Source of the DNA: Sclerodactyla briareus
Lineage: Eukaryota > Echinodermata > Holothuroidea > Dendrochirotida > Sclerodactylidae
Direction: 5' to 3'
DNA length: 64,000 nucleotides
Assembly (NCBI GenBank): GCA_026419785.1
Contig: JAODTK010004209.1
Location: forward strand, 105,156 to 169,155
Position 1 is the first letter of the stretch; every line of letters begins with the position of its first letter. Shown here piece after piece: positions 1 to 11,780 of the stretch. The notes under the pieces are model-generated. The model was not told the origin of the DNA. It made no database searches and saw only the letters and a list, made by a program, of their open reading frames with translations. Position numbers and translations under genes: made by a program.

Positions 1-285
1 CTTTGGAATGTCTCAGGTCATTACAAAGACCAACGGCATCCGGTTTGAACTCGTAAAGACCCATTGGTGTCGTGAAAGCAGTCTTCTGTCTGTCGTCGGG
101 GTCTATTTTGCATGTTACCTGCCATACCCTCGGCCAAAATTCTATGTTGAAAACACTTGGCCTTTCCCAGAGCATTCAAGGTTCTTTCTATTCTTGGGAT
201 GGGGTAGGCATCTTTCCTGGGCTTCCCGTTAATTCGTCGGTAATCCCCGGCATACGTATCTTCCCATCCTTCTTCTTTACAAGTA
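1..285 (-). pseudogene. Ty3/gypsy reverse transcriptase fragment
   Basis: Minus-strand reading gives the N-terminal RT block K-K-D-G-K-I-R-M at 250-282, then, after a frame shift, W-Q-V-x-C-K-I-D-P-D-D and T-A-F-T-T-P-M-G-L-Y-E-F at 47-130. These are hallmarks of gypsy-type RT fingers and palm. The match is truncated at base 1 before the catalytic aspartates. At least one frame break lies between about 190 and 250. Confidence 0.85.
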
Positions 286-1589
286 CATAGGCGTGCCCAT
301 GGACTATGCCTTTTCCCTTATACACCTTTCTCCAGTCATAACCTTCACGCTCCTTGCTTCCTGGATACAGTTGCGGTGGAAATAGCCCGATAAAGGGGGC
401 TTTCCCTCCAAATGGTAACTCATCTAGCTCGGTATGGTGGTGCTTGACAGTTTCCCGTACAGCCCTAGTCACTGCGTTCCTTCGAGAATACTTGCTGGTG
501 TGACTGCAAGAAGCAGATAGTTTGGTACGTTGTGATTCGGTCAAGTTCTCTGTGTCAACATCCACATCCGCAGAAAGCTATTTCGACTTCAGCTAGATTC
601 CGTTGTAACTTGTTGCTGCCGTAGTCCAACCTCAATAGTATTTTGTGCTGTCCTGTCGGACTCAAACGGGTCCTTCGGTAGGCAGAGCTTCAACTTCGAA
701 TACCTCCGCCAACACAATCCCTTCACAAGTGTGACGTCCCTCCTCTCCGCCTTAACAAGACGGGCCATTACTCTGGTGTCATGAATCGTAACCATTGTCT
801 TCGCCACAAGAAATTTCAGAGTTTGTTTTCCGGTGTCTGGCAATGGTTCCCTCAGAGCCTCACGGTTGGATTGCATGACTCAATGTCCTCACAATACGCT
901 TCCACAGCATTTCATGCCGTGCTTTGATAGTTACAGCGTTCCTAGGACTGGCAGTCCACTCGACGCAGTCGGCCTGGTTCGATTTCCTTGTATATTGTCC
1001 TCCTCTTCCGATAAATGATTATGATGAGACCGAAACGTCTTTCCTCCCTAGCGTGACATAATCCCGAAACTTCTCTCCACATTGTTGAACAGTTGGTCGT
1101 GACTCTGGCAATTACGTGCATGCCCACCCACAAGGCACTCCCTCCACTGCTTCATCGGGTACTATCCACGGCAATATTCTTTCCATCTTAACACTGCTAC
1201 AACCAACGATATCTCAGTGCATCCCAGGAATGGTACCTCCACATCTGGCAGCCCCAGTCGTACCAGGTCAGCGGTTCTTTACGACGACTTCTATCAGTCA
1301 TCCTCTGTTGAAAAGAAGTTCCGATATGTGGTAACCTTAGAGCCAGTATGACAAGGCACCCGGTTCTGGTTTGTCGATGGGAATGTCTATTATTAGGTAG
1401 TCGCCATCAGTTTCGCATCTCAATCTTTGGGTTCCATTGAAAGCCCGCTCCAGAGTTGGATCACGCCCCGTCTTGCTCTTGACAAAGGCCGGGCCCCCTT
1501 CTGTTTGACTGCTGTTGGTACATGGTCTGATTCTCCATCCGTTGGTGCGGTTGTTCGGCCCATTCCTGCACAAAATTCTTCTTCTACCA

Positions 1590-2398
1590 CCCTTTCATGT
1601 GTCCCGGGATCTTGCAATATCGGCAAATGGGTCGTCCATCTTGTGTGTACTCATCCTCTGGTCTTGAACCGGACACCTTTTGTATGAGGCGTCGGTCCCC
1701 TTTTCTCTTGTTTCATGTCACTAGCTCTCTCTTGTATATTTTTTGACACGTTTCAATGTCACTCTGCCACTTGGGTCATCCTCCACTCTGAACTTGGTAG
1801 ATACTCTCAGTCGTTAGGAGAGTTTGCCGTGGCCTCCTCGTTTCAATGATCTTTGTTCTCACAGAAGGGCTTCCTTAAGGGTCTCATCGTAGGTTTGAGG
1901 AATATTTTCCGTGATCTCCCCGTCTCAGTTCCAGTTGTACCGTGCGGTTTCTCAACCCTGTATAACCGGGTCCCTCCTGAGAACCTGTCGTCTTCCAGTT
2001 CATCGCCTTAGGGAATCTTGACATCACCCTCTTCTGTAGCTCCCCGCATCCATACCATATTTTCCTGATGGTCTCAACGTTGTTTTGCTTTCCGGGCTAA
2101 GAATTTTGCTCATCAGGGCCGTCTCGCTAGTCTTTCACCGGTATATGGGTCCTCGCATAAACATTGAGACCTCTTCTGCTGTACCCCGTTTCGCCTCATC
2201 GATGACGATTACCTCCTTCCTTCTCCTCCCTCCAAGGTACCGGATAGCCAAGTCAGCCTTTTTGTGTTCTGGTGTCTTCCATGCTCGGTATGCCTGATTC
2301 GACAACCGATATCCGCTCTCCCAATGTGGGATCATTCGGGCTATATGGGTGTCCGTAAATATGGGAATACGGAAATCCATGGGAACATATGCATACAT
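1590..2398 (-). pseudogene. gag-like region with CCHC zinc knuckle
   Basis: The minus strand shows a charged segment at 2135-2330 (R-A-W-K-T-P-E-H-K-K-A-D-L-A-I-R-Y-L) of gag-like composition, and at 1590-1637 a zinc knuckle C-x2-C-x3-G-H with the last Cys probably lost to a frame shift. Position upstream of RT fits gag. No continuous frame remains between the two parts. Confidence 0.65.
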
Positions 2399-2399
2399 T

Positions 2400-2920
2400 G
2401 CGGGTTGCCCCCCGTGATCGAGAGTTTACTGGTACTACTATCTCCCTCCATCATGGCCTATAGTGTTTTTCCACTACGATGGTGCAAATATATCCTATCA
2501 AATAAGCGAATCGACTAGCATAACATGAACGGAGACACAATGTATGTTTCACAATAATGATGTCGAAGTAGCCTAAGCTATATTTCGATACTGAACCCAG
2601 AGGGTGTAACTAGCCCAATCATGTATCAATAACGTGTGCACAAGTATTAATAACTATACTTGAGGCAGAATTATGGTCCTTTTCAATTGAATAAAATGAC
2701 GATACGGGTCAATCCATTACAAGTAAGAATGAGGAAATGAGGGGGGGGGGATACACTGGTATACGAATTACAATGGGCAACGAACTAAGTGAGCCTACTT
2801 ATTATAGCCTAGCCGATACTCGAGACGAAAATATAAGCACAACATCCTAATGAATAAATGTATTACAGCTACCTCCTCCTCGCTAGCCAACCCCACTCGT
2901 ACTACCAATGTCAAGCCGAA
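2400..2920. other. unassigned intergenic stretch
   Basis: There is no convincing coding potential on either strand. It contains a G10 run near 2742. It could hold the leader or LTR of the neighbouring gypsy element, but no second LTR copy is present to prove this. Confidence 0.4.
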
Positions 2921-3044
2921 GGGGAGCCTAGATATAGTCGATCTATATCGCTATTTGGGGCCAATATAACCTGGAATATCATCGGGCGAGCTAGCGAATA
3001 CACTCCTACGTACGGGGATCTGAAGAAAGGCGGACAGAGAATTC
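2921..3044 (+). repeat. inverted repeat arm, left
   Basis: Runs from GGGGAGCC to the GAATTC site at 3039-3044 and matches, with scattered mismatches and indels, the reverse complement of 3657-3780. The shared core includes CGGGCGAGCTAGCGAAT and GGGGATCTGAAGAAAGGCGG. The spacer is about 610 bp. It may be two fragments of one mobile element in opposite orientation. Confidence 0.85.
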
Positions 3045-3656
3045 ACCGAATAACACAAAGAATGATATAATTTTTGATCATCTATATCCGCAATCCAACA
3101 CTTATAAACTTAATATTAAGAAACTATCTTTTACTTCCTCCACGCCGACCCGGGTCCACAAAAACGCCTCCAAATCGCATCCCACCCCCTCTACTCATGT
3201 TCCCACCATTTCTATTGTTATGGTATGCGTGTGTCGGATGTTGCGCGTCGCGCGTTCATTTTTACTAAGATCGTCGCGCGTTCATTTTATACTAAGATTC
3301 AGTATTGTGTTGTTGCGTCACAGAGGGATTTCCCCTCTATGTTGCTTTGGCGTGCGCAGTGGGGCTGTTTGTTTTCCCGTGTGTGTGTGCAGTTTTATTT
3401 TGATATTTGAATGAATACGGGAAGGTTGTGTTTGAAAGGGGACTTTTTTGGAGGAGTGATGGAAGAAGGATCTCCGGTGGTGTGCAGCTGATGTATGAGG
3501 GTGTGTGATTGCGATTTGGTGAGGCTTTTTTGGTGGACCCCTGTCGGCGCTGGCGAGAAGTAAAAGATAAGTTTCTTATTATTAGTTTATAAGTTTGATT
3601 GCGATATTAGATAGTTCACAAATTATATCACTTCTTTGTCGTTATTTCCCGGTTTT
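3045..3656. other. spacer between inverted arms
   Basis: Contains a pyrimidine-rich segment, a duplicated word TCGCGCGTTCATTTT (around 3249-3290) and GT-rich stretches. No gene is recognised; the short open frames here have no family features. Confidence 0.4.
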
Positions 3657-3780
3657 GAATTCTCTGTCCGCCTTTCTTCAGATCCCCGTATCTTTAGGAA
3701 TGGATTCGCTAGCTCGCCCGATTAGTCCCAGGTATATTGCCCCCAATATCGCGATATACTTCGACTACATCCGGCTCCCC
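3657..3780 (-). repeat. inverted repeat arm, right
   Basis: Reverse-complement partner of 2921-3044, starting at the GAATTC site and ending at CCGGCTCCCC. Similarity is clear over the whole ~124 bp. Confidence 0.85.
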
Positions 3781-4250
3781 TACAGCTTTACACCAAAATA
3801 ATACGGAGACCGTGCGAGTCGAATCAGCGGGGCAGTCAAGGACAGTACGTACTGAGACTCCACGCAGATGTTTAGCACTAGACATTCCAGCTGTTCACGT
3901 TAACTAGCCAATCAGATTGGTGCTCTGTATATCAGTCGAGTCATGATTGCTGAGCCAGGACAGGGTCACAGAGTGACAGTAATTGGATTGGAGAGAATGT
4001 GCCGGTACGGATTCCGACTGCTGATAGTTAATGTTTTACAATGTTAAAGTTTTTTCAAAGTGAAAGGGGGTAATAACAAAGTCATACGGTTCTACATATG
4101 TTCATTCGTCATTTGATTTTAACACAAACAAAAGATATGTTCCAAACAGTCCCATTCATATTTAGAATAGGGGGTTTCCCAGCGTCTCGCTACACTAGAG
4201 CCTAGGGGCTTGCCGTGGTCGCTACCGTGCACGATACAGCACATACAGAA

Positions 4251-4281
4251 GATCGGATCGGATCGGATCGGATCGGATCGA
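4251..4281 (+). repeat. (GATCG)6 pentanucleotide microsatellite
   Basis: Six perfect head-to-tail GATCG units. Flanking DNA from 3781 to 4670 shows no gene. Confidence 0.95.
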
Positions 4282-4672
4282 TAGACATTTTTTGTAAAAA
4301 TCGGGAATCGGGATCGGCAAGAAAAACCAAGATCGGTTCACATTCCTAGATGACGTTTTGGGGGCCAAAAGGCAATTGTTGACATACTGGAGATAGATAG
4401 AGCAGTGTTTTAGCCAGGATGTTTCATCAATGCGACATTACTGGTCTGTGGCCGGTTTTGACGTGGATTTCTCGGTCTCTCCTTATAAAAAACAAAACAC
4501 AAAAATTTGTTGATGTCGATGACAAATGTTTCTCACTATTTTTGTTACTTTTGTTATTTTCATCCGTATTTCTTTACCATGTTTTAACTTCGATCATTTT
4601 AGGTAAAAAAGTGGTTCGCTGAGCGTCGATGATCGAGAGCTTTTCACGCAACCAATATCCAGTGCAGTAACG

Positions 4673-4866
4673 TATATCGACGAACATTCTGAAAAATTTC
4701 CATGGAACTAGGAATGCTTCTATTTTCCTTTAATTTTCATTTAGTTGGATAAGGTTCTGATAAAAAATCAAGTATATCGTCGAACCTCGGGAAAAGTTTC
4801 CATGGAACTAAGAATGCTTCTATTTTCCTTTAATTTCATTAGTTGGATAAGTTTCTGATAAAGAAC
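4673..4866 (+). repeat. two-copy tandem duplication, ~97 bp unit
   Basis: The units at 4673-4769 and 4773-4866 share TTTCCATGGAACTA, GAATGCTTCTATTTTCCTTTAA and the TTAGTTGGATAAG tail. They differ by a few substitutions and several one-base indels. Confidence 0.9.
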
Positions 4867-6700
4867 AACACTATTATTAACAGATTCCTTATATATATTC
4901 TCATAATTTTGTCACACTGGGGATGTTTGATTGCCCCTGGTGGTTCGCCATTATTGGACAATTGCCATTGCCAATCACTGGGTGGGAAAGTCGTGATAAT
5001 GGGAATTACGAGTTGAATAGAATACGGCAATAGTATTTAACACATCTGCTCCGTATTCGTGCATGAAAACTAGGCCTATAGTCCGGGTTTTTGTAATTGT
5101 GATGAGGGAAGTCCGATCGTAAGAAGGACAATTAGGATGTTGTGCCAGGGAAAAACTGCCATAAGTTTTCTGGTGAGACTTTTCTGGAGAGATTTTATTA
5201 AAATTTACACCCCGCGTAGAATTTGCTTGTCAGATTTTTTTTATGCGACATTCGTCGCTGTTCATGTGACACTGTCGCACAAATAGCGGGCTGGCTAAAT
5301 CACTGAGATAGAGTGACATGCAGATTCCATAGCTCAACCAGCCTAGCTGGTTTGAGCGTACATAACCTAAAGAAATTGTGAAGATGTGAACGAAAAGTTG
5401 AAGAATTCATAATAAATTTTGATTTGTTAATGAATGTCAATCAAAAGGTGATCAGATGGGAGATACTTTGTGACATTTAGAAAACAGATCATAACAAAAA
5501 TACCTTTAAAGGAGGGGAAGAACAATGGTTGTCCTTCGGGAACCAACTGAGTGAGTTTCAGTTGTCCGTAAGAAATTATGGTCGTCTCGGACGATCGACC
5601 GTATAAATATTGAGCCCTGAAATGTGAATGAATGACGCAAAATTAACCACTATAGTTTGTCAACTATTCAGACGGCAAATTATGAAATATTTTACTAGTG
5701 AGAACTGTGTGGGAATACCGCAGTGTCAGGTTTTATTTTCTGGCGATTGGTGGTAAAGGTGTGACGATCCCGTTATCGCGCTGCCTAAATGCAACACTGC
5801 CACACCACTCTCCCTGGGGTATGCGTTGGGATTACAATCGACAGCTGCATAGGCCTAACATAACAGAATAGGCTACTTCACAAAACACTCAGGAGTCCAT
5901 TAGTTACACAAATATGACCAATCAGCAAGTACACACACAGTTCACTGTACTGTAGCAGTGTAGCCTAGGCCGAACCTAGTACTGAGTTATACTGGGTACA
6001 GACGTATTGAACTTGAACAAACCGAGTGACAAGCCTAGTTGTGTCTATATGATATGTATGGGAAATGATGAACGAAATGAACTCAGTTGGACTGACCAAT
6101 CGTACTCAGTTGTTTTTTGCGCTCGTAAATCTCGAACCATGGACTAGTGCGGAAAGTTTACGATCACTTCGTCCAGATCACGAAAGCAGTACTAACGCAG
6201 TAATTTGGGAATAAGAAGATAATAAACGAAGAAGACGCAGAGCTTTTCAGGTCACCAACAGATGATGTCACCGACGACCCCTTTGGTTCCTAATCATGGT
6301 TTTGGGGATTTTTCCATTACAATCCACGTCCATAGGATTTTTAGAATCACCGAAACAATGGATTGTTCAGGAAGATAGTTGTTAATCAGAATCCTGGGAA
6401 TAATCGGAATTATATTCTGATCATCATTTCATGTTGAATACTAATTACCAGAGGTATTATATGAGTAGGAAAGGAAAGGATGACAACCCTAGGCCACTAA
6501 CACAGTATATTTATAGTCGGTAGTTGCCGCGCATCTGCAGTGGCTACGCGTCGATCGGTACGGGTACAGCGCTTGACGCCAATATTATTATGTTTAGCGG
6601 TCTCTCATGACGTCACAGGGCTTGGGGCGACTTGAGACAGTCTAGACAGTCTACCTCAATATTTCTATGTTCTCTTGGTTCATCCATGGGCGGCGGCGAT
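4867..6700. other. intergenic, nothing recognised
   Basis: Stop codons are dense in all frames, and no repeat, RNA gene or protein motif was recognised by eye. Confidence 0.5.
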
Positions 6701-6705
6701 AACGG

Positions 6706-6748
6706 CGGGGGGGGGGGGGGAGGGAGGGGGGACGGGGAAGGGGGGGAA
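6706..6748 (+). repeat. poly-G tract
   Basis: A run of about 15 G followed by several runs of 4 to 7 G, so it could form G-quadruplex structure on the plus strand. Open frames crossing it are low-complexity glycine or proline artefacts. The stretch from 6750 to 7380 holds nothing recognisable. Confidence 0.8.
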
Positions 6749-7379
6749 CATGTCCCCCAAATATTTTTGGTGGGGGGAAAATTTATCAAATATCCCCCCA
6801 AGATTGCGGACTGCGATTATAAATCCTATAGTAATATGTACAGTACGGCCCAAACAGAAATGTCTAACTCAAAATTCTTATTAGATTGTTCATTATTTTT
6901 TTTGTTGAGAAGGCTGGAACGCACTCTAGTATCCTATCTTTCCGTTACATTGTATAATACAGTGGGCCCACGTGTACATAACTTTGTCAGATTCTGGCAA
7001 TATTATTTTGCCCATAACGTGTGTCATCTCCAAGTGTGGTGAACATATAGGAGGCCACGAGGAGAATTTGGTTTAGGACTTTGAATTCATGTTGCACCCC
7101 CCCTCCCCCTCCCCACTACTCTACAATGCCGGAACCCACCTGCGATTTTCTTAACACTGCCATTTTAGGCTACTACTTTCTGAGCCTGACGGTGCTGGTT
7201 TTTAAATAGAAGAATTAACGCTATAATGTAACGAACGAAAAACAACAGGGCAGGGGATCGTGCACATTAGTAGGGAAGTTTACGTGATTGACGTATGGAA
7301 ACGATAACAGGCGCAAGCTGGCGAAACACTTCTGCAGCATATAAATTTTTGGACGGAAACTAATCTGTTAAAAATGACC

Positions 7380-8690
7380 AAATGTCTGCTGACTGGCTTA
7401 ATTCCTATTAATCAAGATGCCTGAAAAATGCACACAATTTTCCATGACAGTGATGTGTCAAGGCAAATTTTTATAATCTGCGGCACAAGCCTCCAAACCA
7501 ATTGGAATGGGTCCGCGATGTATATCGACATAATATAAGACTGGCTTGTATGAATGGAGACCACGAGAAAAATGAGGATTAACATTGATCAGTTTTTTTG
7601 CTTCGAATTTCCATTCACTGTCAATTTCAGTGATTGCAATACTGCCATAAGTCGCGGTAAGTGCCGCTCCCCGCATCTGGAGAGGGGGGGTGGTATTAAG
7701 GCTATTCTCTTTTACGGTAACCGCAGGCCAACTGATGGTGACGCGAATTGTAATGAATGATAAACGTAGATCAGTTCTTCAAGAGTGTTTCTTGAGATAT
7801 CCATTCAGAAATTTATTGTCAATTTTTGGGGGGATTTCTTACTGCCATCAGACATTACGGAAGTAAACCGTTTCCCGGCCATCTGGGGGTATTGTTAAGG
7901 GCTAAAAATTTCCTCCTTGTACCTATACGAGACCCCACTGATCTGGCCCAAATTTAAGGATAAACATCAATTATTCCTTCAAGAACGTTTTCTTCTTCAA
8001 TAAGCAATTTCTGAACCTTATTGCATTTAGAGACGTTGCTCACTGCCATACAGCGCGTGATTGCCGTTTCCTCCTGCAAACTGAGGGGTCTGTAAAAACG
8101 AAATTTTCCCCCTTGTAACCCTACGCGATCCACGAGGTGGCGGCTAGCCTGTTGAAACCGTTTGACTGTTCGCCTCGTATAGCCTCCATATTCACTCATA
8201 TGTGCAGAGTGGCCGTTCACCAATCGTGATATTCGACTGTGGTATATATATTAGAGAGCGATAGCCCCCTCATTTCAGGAACAGCTTCTCCATATTGTCT
8301 GCTTTTAGAGCAGGCTAGTGTGCGGCTGGCCCCGAATTGTAAGGAATCCACATCGATCAGTTCTTCAAGAACGTTTCTAAAAATATAAATTCTGAATTTT
8401 ATTGCCATTTTAGGGACGTTGGCTCACTGCCAGATACGGTCCTGGAATGCCGTTTCCTTCAATCCTTGGGGTCTGTGAAACATTTTTTTTTAATTGTATT
8501 CTCGCGTCAACAACCGACGTGGGCCCGAATTGTACGGATAACATTGATCAGTTCTTTCAAATGTTTCTTTGAAAATAACAAAATCGGGAATTTATGACGA
8601 ATTTAGGGGATGTTGCTCACTGCCATAATGACCCAGAATTGCCGTTCCCCTGCATCTGGGTGTCTGTGAAATAAAAATATTCTTGTGCGC
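7380..8690 (+). repeat. degenerate tandem repeat, ~195 bp period
   Basis: The phrase ACTGCCAT followed by a GCCG(T)TTCC and a CATCTGGGGG-like block recurs at about 7640, 7840, 8041, 8428 and 8619. In between lies ATCAGTTCTTCAAGAACGTTTCTT followed by a TTTATTGCCAATTTAGGGACGTT-like block. Spacings of about 200, 201, 387 (twice) and 191 bp give the period. A single related unit lies at 19370-19500. Confidence 0.8.
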
Positions 8691-8849
8691 TACGCGCCAC
8701 CCATGGTGGTGCTCCGCTTAATGGTGCTACCCTCATACCCCCCCCCCCCAATTCCAACACAGATCGCGTCCCTGGGTTCATTCCCTGCCGGGAGGTAAGA
8801 GAGTCCTAGAAGGGCAACAGAAAATCTATGCGTCATGTCCATGCGTAGT

Positions 8850-8905
8850 GTGTGTGTCTGGGGTGCCGTGATGTGTGTGCTGTGTGTGCGTTGTGTGTGT
8901 GTGAC
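8850..8905 (+). repeat. GT-rich simple repeat
   Basis: Imperfect (TG)n with interruptions, about 55 bp long. Confidence 0.8.
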
Positions 8906-9235
8906 ACCCCTTGTCAGCCTCTTTCAGCACGATAATATCTAACAAACCACAGGTATCAGTTCCAATTACGCACGTGGATTGCGCATGTGGTGGGGATTGT
9001 AGCCTACCCCATAGTGCAGTTCACGGGTCTTCGGAGGTACGCAGGGCAAAAAGTTCAAAAACCTTGTCGCGCGATATCAAATGATGGCAAGTAGGCCTAC
9101 GGTATCTATAAAGTTCATTTCAGGTATGTGGGTTACACATGTGGTGGGATGAACTCCATTGTTTCCGGTATCCGGGTCATCATGCTAGGCGATCCTTCTT
9201 CATCATTGGCAACGACCCTTCAGAGCAATGTTTGA

Positions 9236-9840
9236 TGAGAATTTTGTTCATCTAGGTGAACTACATCTGATAACCTACTTTGACCTAATGCGTTGTGTAC
9301 CTGTCGGGGCATTTTTGTGACGTCGACCAGGCTGTCCTTGTTTGCAACAAAGTAATAAGCCGAGTTTACACTGCCTATGACGTACTAAAACACTGCTATC
9401 ACACGCTATTTCCAGCTACGTCCTCTGTAAAAAGGTAATACAGCCTCTAAAACACTGAATACATCTCAAATCCTTATCATCTTCGCAACAAAATATTTTG
9501 GGGTAGTTGGCGTATGGAGAATTTTGTTCGTCTATGCGAACTACATAGTGCTGATCTACTCTCTACTTCGATTCCTTGACTTTTGGACCTCATTTGACCT
9601 AATGACCTTTCTGGGTCAGTTTCTCCTTGAAAAAAACAGCACTCTTCGGGTGCGGCAACAAACCATCAGTCAACTACACTGACGTATTGAACCACTCTAA
9701 CAACTCTATCTCCGTCTTCATCTGTGGCAGGTACACATCTTTAAAAAAGCTGATGAGTTTCATGTTCGACATTGAACTCCTCGCACGGAAACAGTTAGAG
9801 GTATGGAGGAATAGCGTATAGAATGAAGTTCTGTTCGTCT
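9236..9840 (+). repeat. tandem repeat, ~290 bp period, two to three copies
   Basis: GAGAATTTTGTTC(A/G)TCT followed by GCGAACTACAT-like sequence and TTTGACCTAATG recurs at 9236 and 9519. A shortened start lies at about 9825. Copies also share CAACAAA and ACTGACGTA-like blocks. Confidence 0.7.
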
Positions 9841-10389
9841 TGTGGCTACCACTGGAGTCAACTTTTCATCAGTATCACTACCCACTTAATATATGGCTTG
9901 GTAATGGACATTGCCAGTCATTAACTTTGAGCATATGTTTTTTAAATTAAATCCTCGAGTGAACCAAGCTTTTGTAAAATACAATAATATTCAACACGAG
10001 TGTGATCACTCATTACTAGCATAGGCATATAGAAACCCCTACCATATTTCGGGAAAGTAGTGATTATAGGCCCCAAGGTCTTATTTGCCTGTATGTTTTT
10101 GTTTGTTTGTTTTTGTTCTTTGTGCTCCATGTTAAAAACAATACTATACAACCATAGGAAAAAGGATCAGAACAAAGAACACCATCTACCAGGAACCACC
10201 CTTAGCCAATAAAAATTAAGCCCATTTTCAATTCGGGGCGCCACATACACATTGTGCACCAAGTGTTAAGACAGAAGACAAAAACAAAGAACCACCCAAC
10301 CTTAACCACAAACCCCGCGCAACCTAACCCCACACCCCCCCCCAACAAAGAGTGCCACAAACCCTAAAAAGGGCAGCAGGCAGGCAATA

Positions 10390-11345
10390 TCAATAAAAGT
10401 GCTGCTTCAACTAGCTTTAAAAGCAGTGGAGGCAAGGCCCTTATATGATTAGGAACGGCATTCCATCAATTATGCAGTAAGGAGCAGAAGGTGGACCCCA
10501 GTCATCCCAGTTAAATATCCTTGGGACAGGAAAAATTTGAAGATCTAGCCCGCGTAGCCTAATTGTGAAACATAGAAGTTCTAATAATTAGTATTCAACA
10601 TGGGGAACTATACCGATAGAATATTTATGTGTAATGCGTTCAGCCTGATAAAGTTTGCTCTATTTTCCACTGTTAACAGCCTAGAGACCAGCTATCTCCC
10701 ATCTCCCGCCTGTTGGCCAACATGGAATCTTGGTGGCCCTTGCATATGCATGAAACGACACATTTTATTTTGAATAATTTGACATCTTCTTTTTTTGTTG
10801 CGATTTATTAAGGCCATTATACCATGTTGATTAGAATATCCAACAGGCATTGAATGAGAGCCATACAGAGTAGTTTTCTGCGCATTGGACGATAAGGCAG
10901 CTGGCTTGCGATGAAAGAAAGGCATGTCCCTTGCATTTGCCTTTTTGATGATGTTCTGATCAATGAATCGAAAAACTGAGGAGGATTGTCATATAATAGA
11001 CTCCACGATAATTTGACGAAGTTTCGCAGAAATAGGGTGATTGCCATATTGGTAACTTTGAAATCCCCGATATCCTTAATTTTTTAACGACTTGTACGAC
11101 GAGGCTCATTCAGTTTTCCAATATTCAAGGGACAGCTTATTGTCAATAACAGTCCTTACAATGATTCATAGCCTCACCAAGTCCTTGAGAAATCCCTGTG
11201 GCATTTTTTCAATTGGAAAACAAGATGGCACTATCAGCTGCATAAAGCAAAGTGTGAAATTCGGCATTAATGCTACACACATATCGTTAAACATACAGAG
11301 AAAGTAAAGGGCTAAGATGCTTCCTTGAGGAACGCCATGATAACT
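10390..11345 (-). pseudogene. non-LTR retrotransposon (LINE) RT to C-terminus, decayed
   Basis: On the minus strand, RT domain 4 reads G-V-P-Q-G-S-I-L at 11316-11336. Domain 5 reads L-Y-A-A-D-S-A-I-L at 11221-11247. A LINE C-terminal block (R-R-K-L-L-C-M-A-L-I-Q-C) lies near 10850-10890 and W-N-A-V-P-N-H-I-R-A-L-P near 10440-10470. This order is that of CR1/L2/Jockey-like LINEs. Several frame shifts break the protein. The catalytic box is YAAD rather than YADD, by one base (GCT for GAT). Confidence 0.8.
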
Positions 11346-11639
11346 TTCATTTTTGTAGTTTTAACTGACTCGAAGGAGGGGCACTTGTTACTCGACAGAA
11401 CAGTCCGGACTGTTGGAGTTAGTGGCAATTTAAATATTCTGCCACTTGCCTTGCTTCGAATAAATATTCCAATTTTAAGTGATCAAGTGGATCTTAAAAG
11501 TATCCTTGAAACAGAAGTTGAAAGGCTGTCAATCTGTTATGAATCATTATCTGTACGAATTTTGTATGATGGTATCCCGTTTTCGCTCAGCTGGCTTTTT
11601 TTAGCTGGCGAGTTGTTTATTCAAGTGTACTTGATCAGG

Positions 11640-11780
11640 GCGTAGCCGGCTTTGTCAGCCCGGGGCGCGGGTCACTATCTAAGCGGAGCGCCACCATCAG
11701 TGGTGCGGAGCGTACAGAAATCTTTAGGTTCTAACACCTCTCAGATCGCCGGAACTGGCCCCTCGGGGGGGCATGAGAGG
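11640..11780 (+). repeat. dispersed repeat, copy 1
   Basis: The block CACTATCTAAGCGGAGCGCCACC...GTGCGGAGCGTACAGAAAT...ACCTCTCAGATCGCCGGAA is echoed at 19970-20060 and, more weakly, at 12420-12600 and 13110-13190. The identity of the element is not known. Confidence 0.55.

Larger units (their letters stand above)
1..2400 (-). mobile_element. Ty3/gypsy LTR retrotransposon, gag to RT part, cut by window edge
   Basis: Read on the minus strand, this holds the 5' half of a Ty3/gypsy element. A gag-like basic stretch lies at 2135-2330. A retroviral-type zinc knuckle beginning C-R-Y-C-K-I-P-G-H lies at 1590-1637. The start of reverse transcriptase, V-K-K-K-D-G-K-I-R-M, lies at 250-282. The typical gypsy RT block (Q-K-T-A-F-T-T-P-M-G-L-Y-E-F, then R-M-P and G-L-C-N) lies at about 1-130. 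The YxDD motif, RNase H and integrase would lie left of base 1. The protease active site was not recognised. The frame changes repeatedly between these motifs, so the copy is decayed or the consensus carries indels. The motif order matches the gypsy family; the upstream edge near 2400 is only estimated. Confidence 0.85.

Noticed and set aside
6613..7042. Gly-rich plus-strand and Pro-rich minus-strand frames
   Set aside because: Low-complexity by-products of the poly-G tract at 6706-6748.
9627..9821. 64-codon open frame
   Set aside because: Lies inside the ~290 bp tandem repeat and has no family features.
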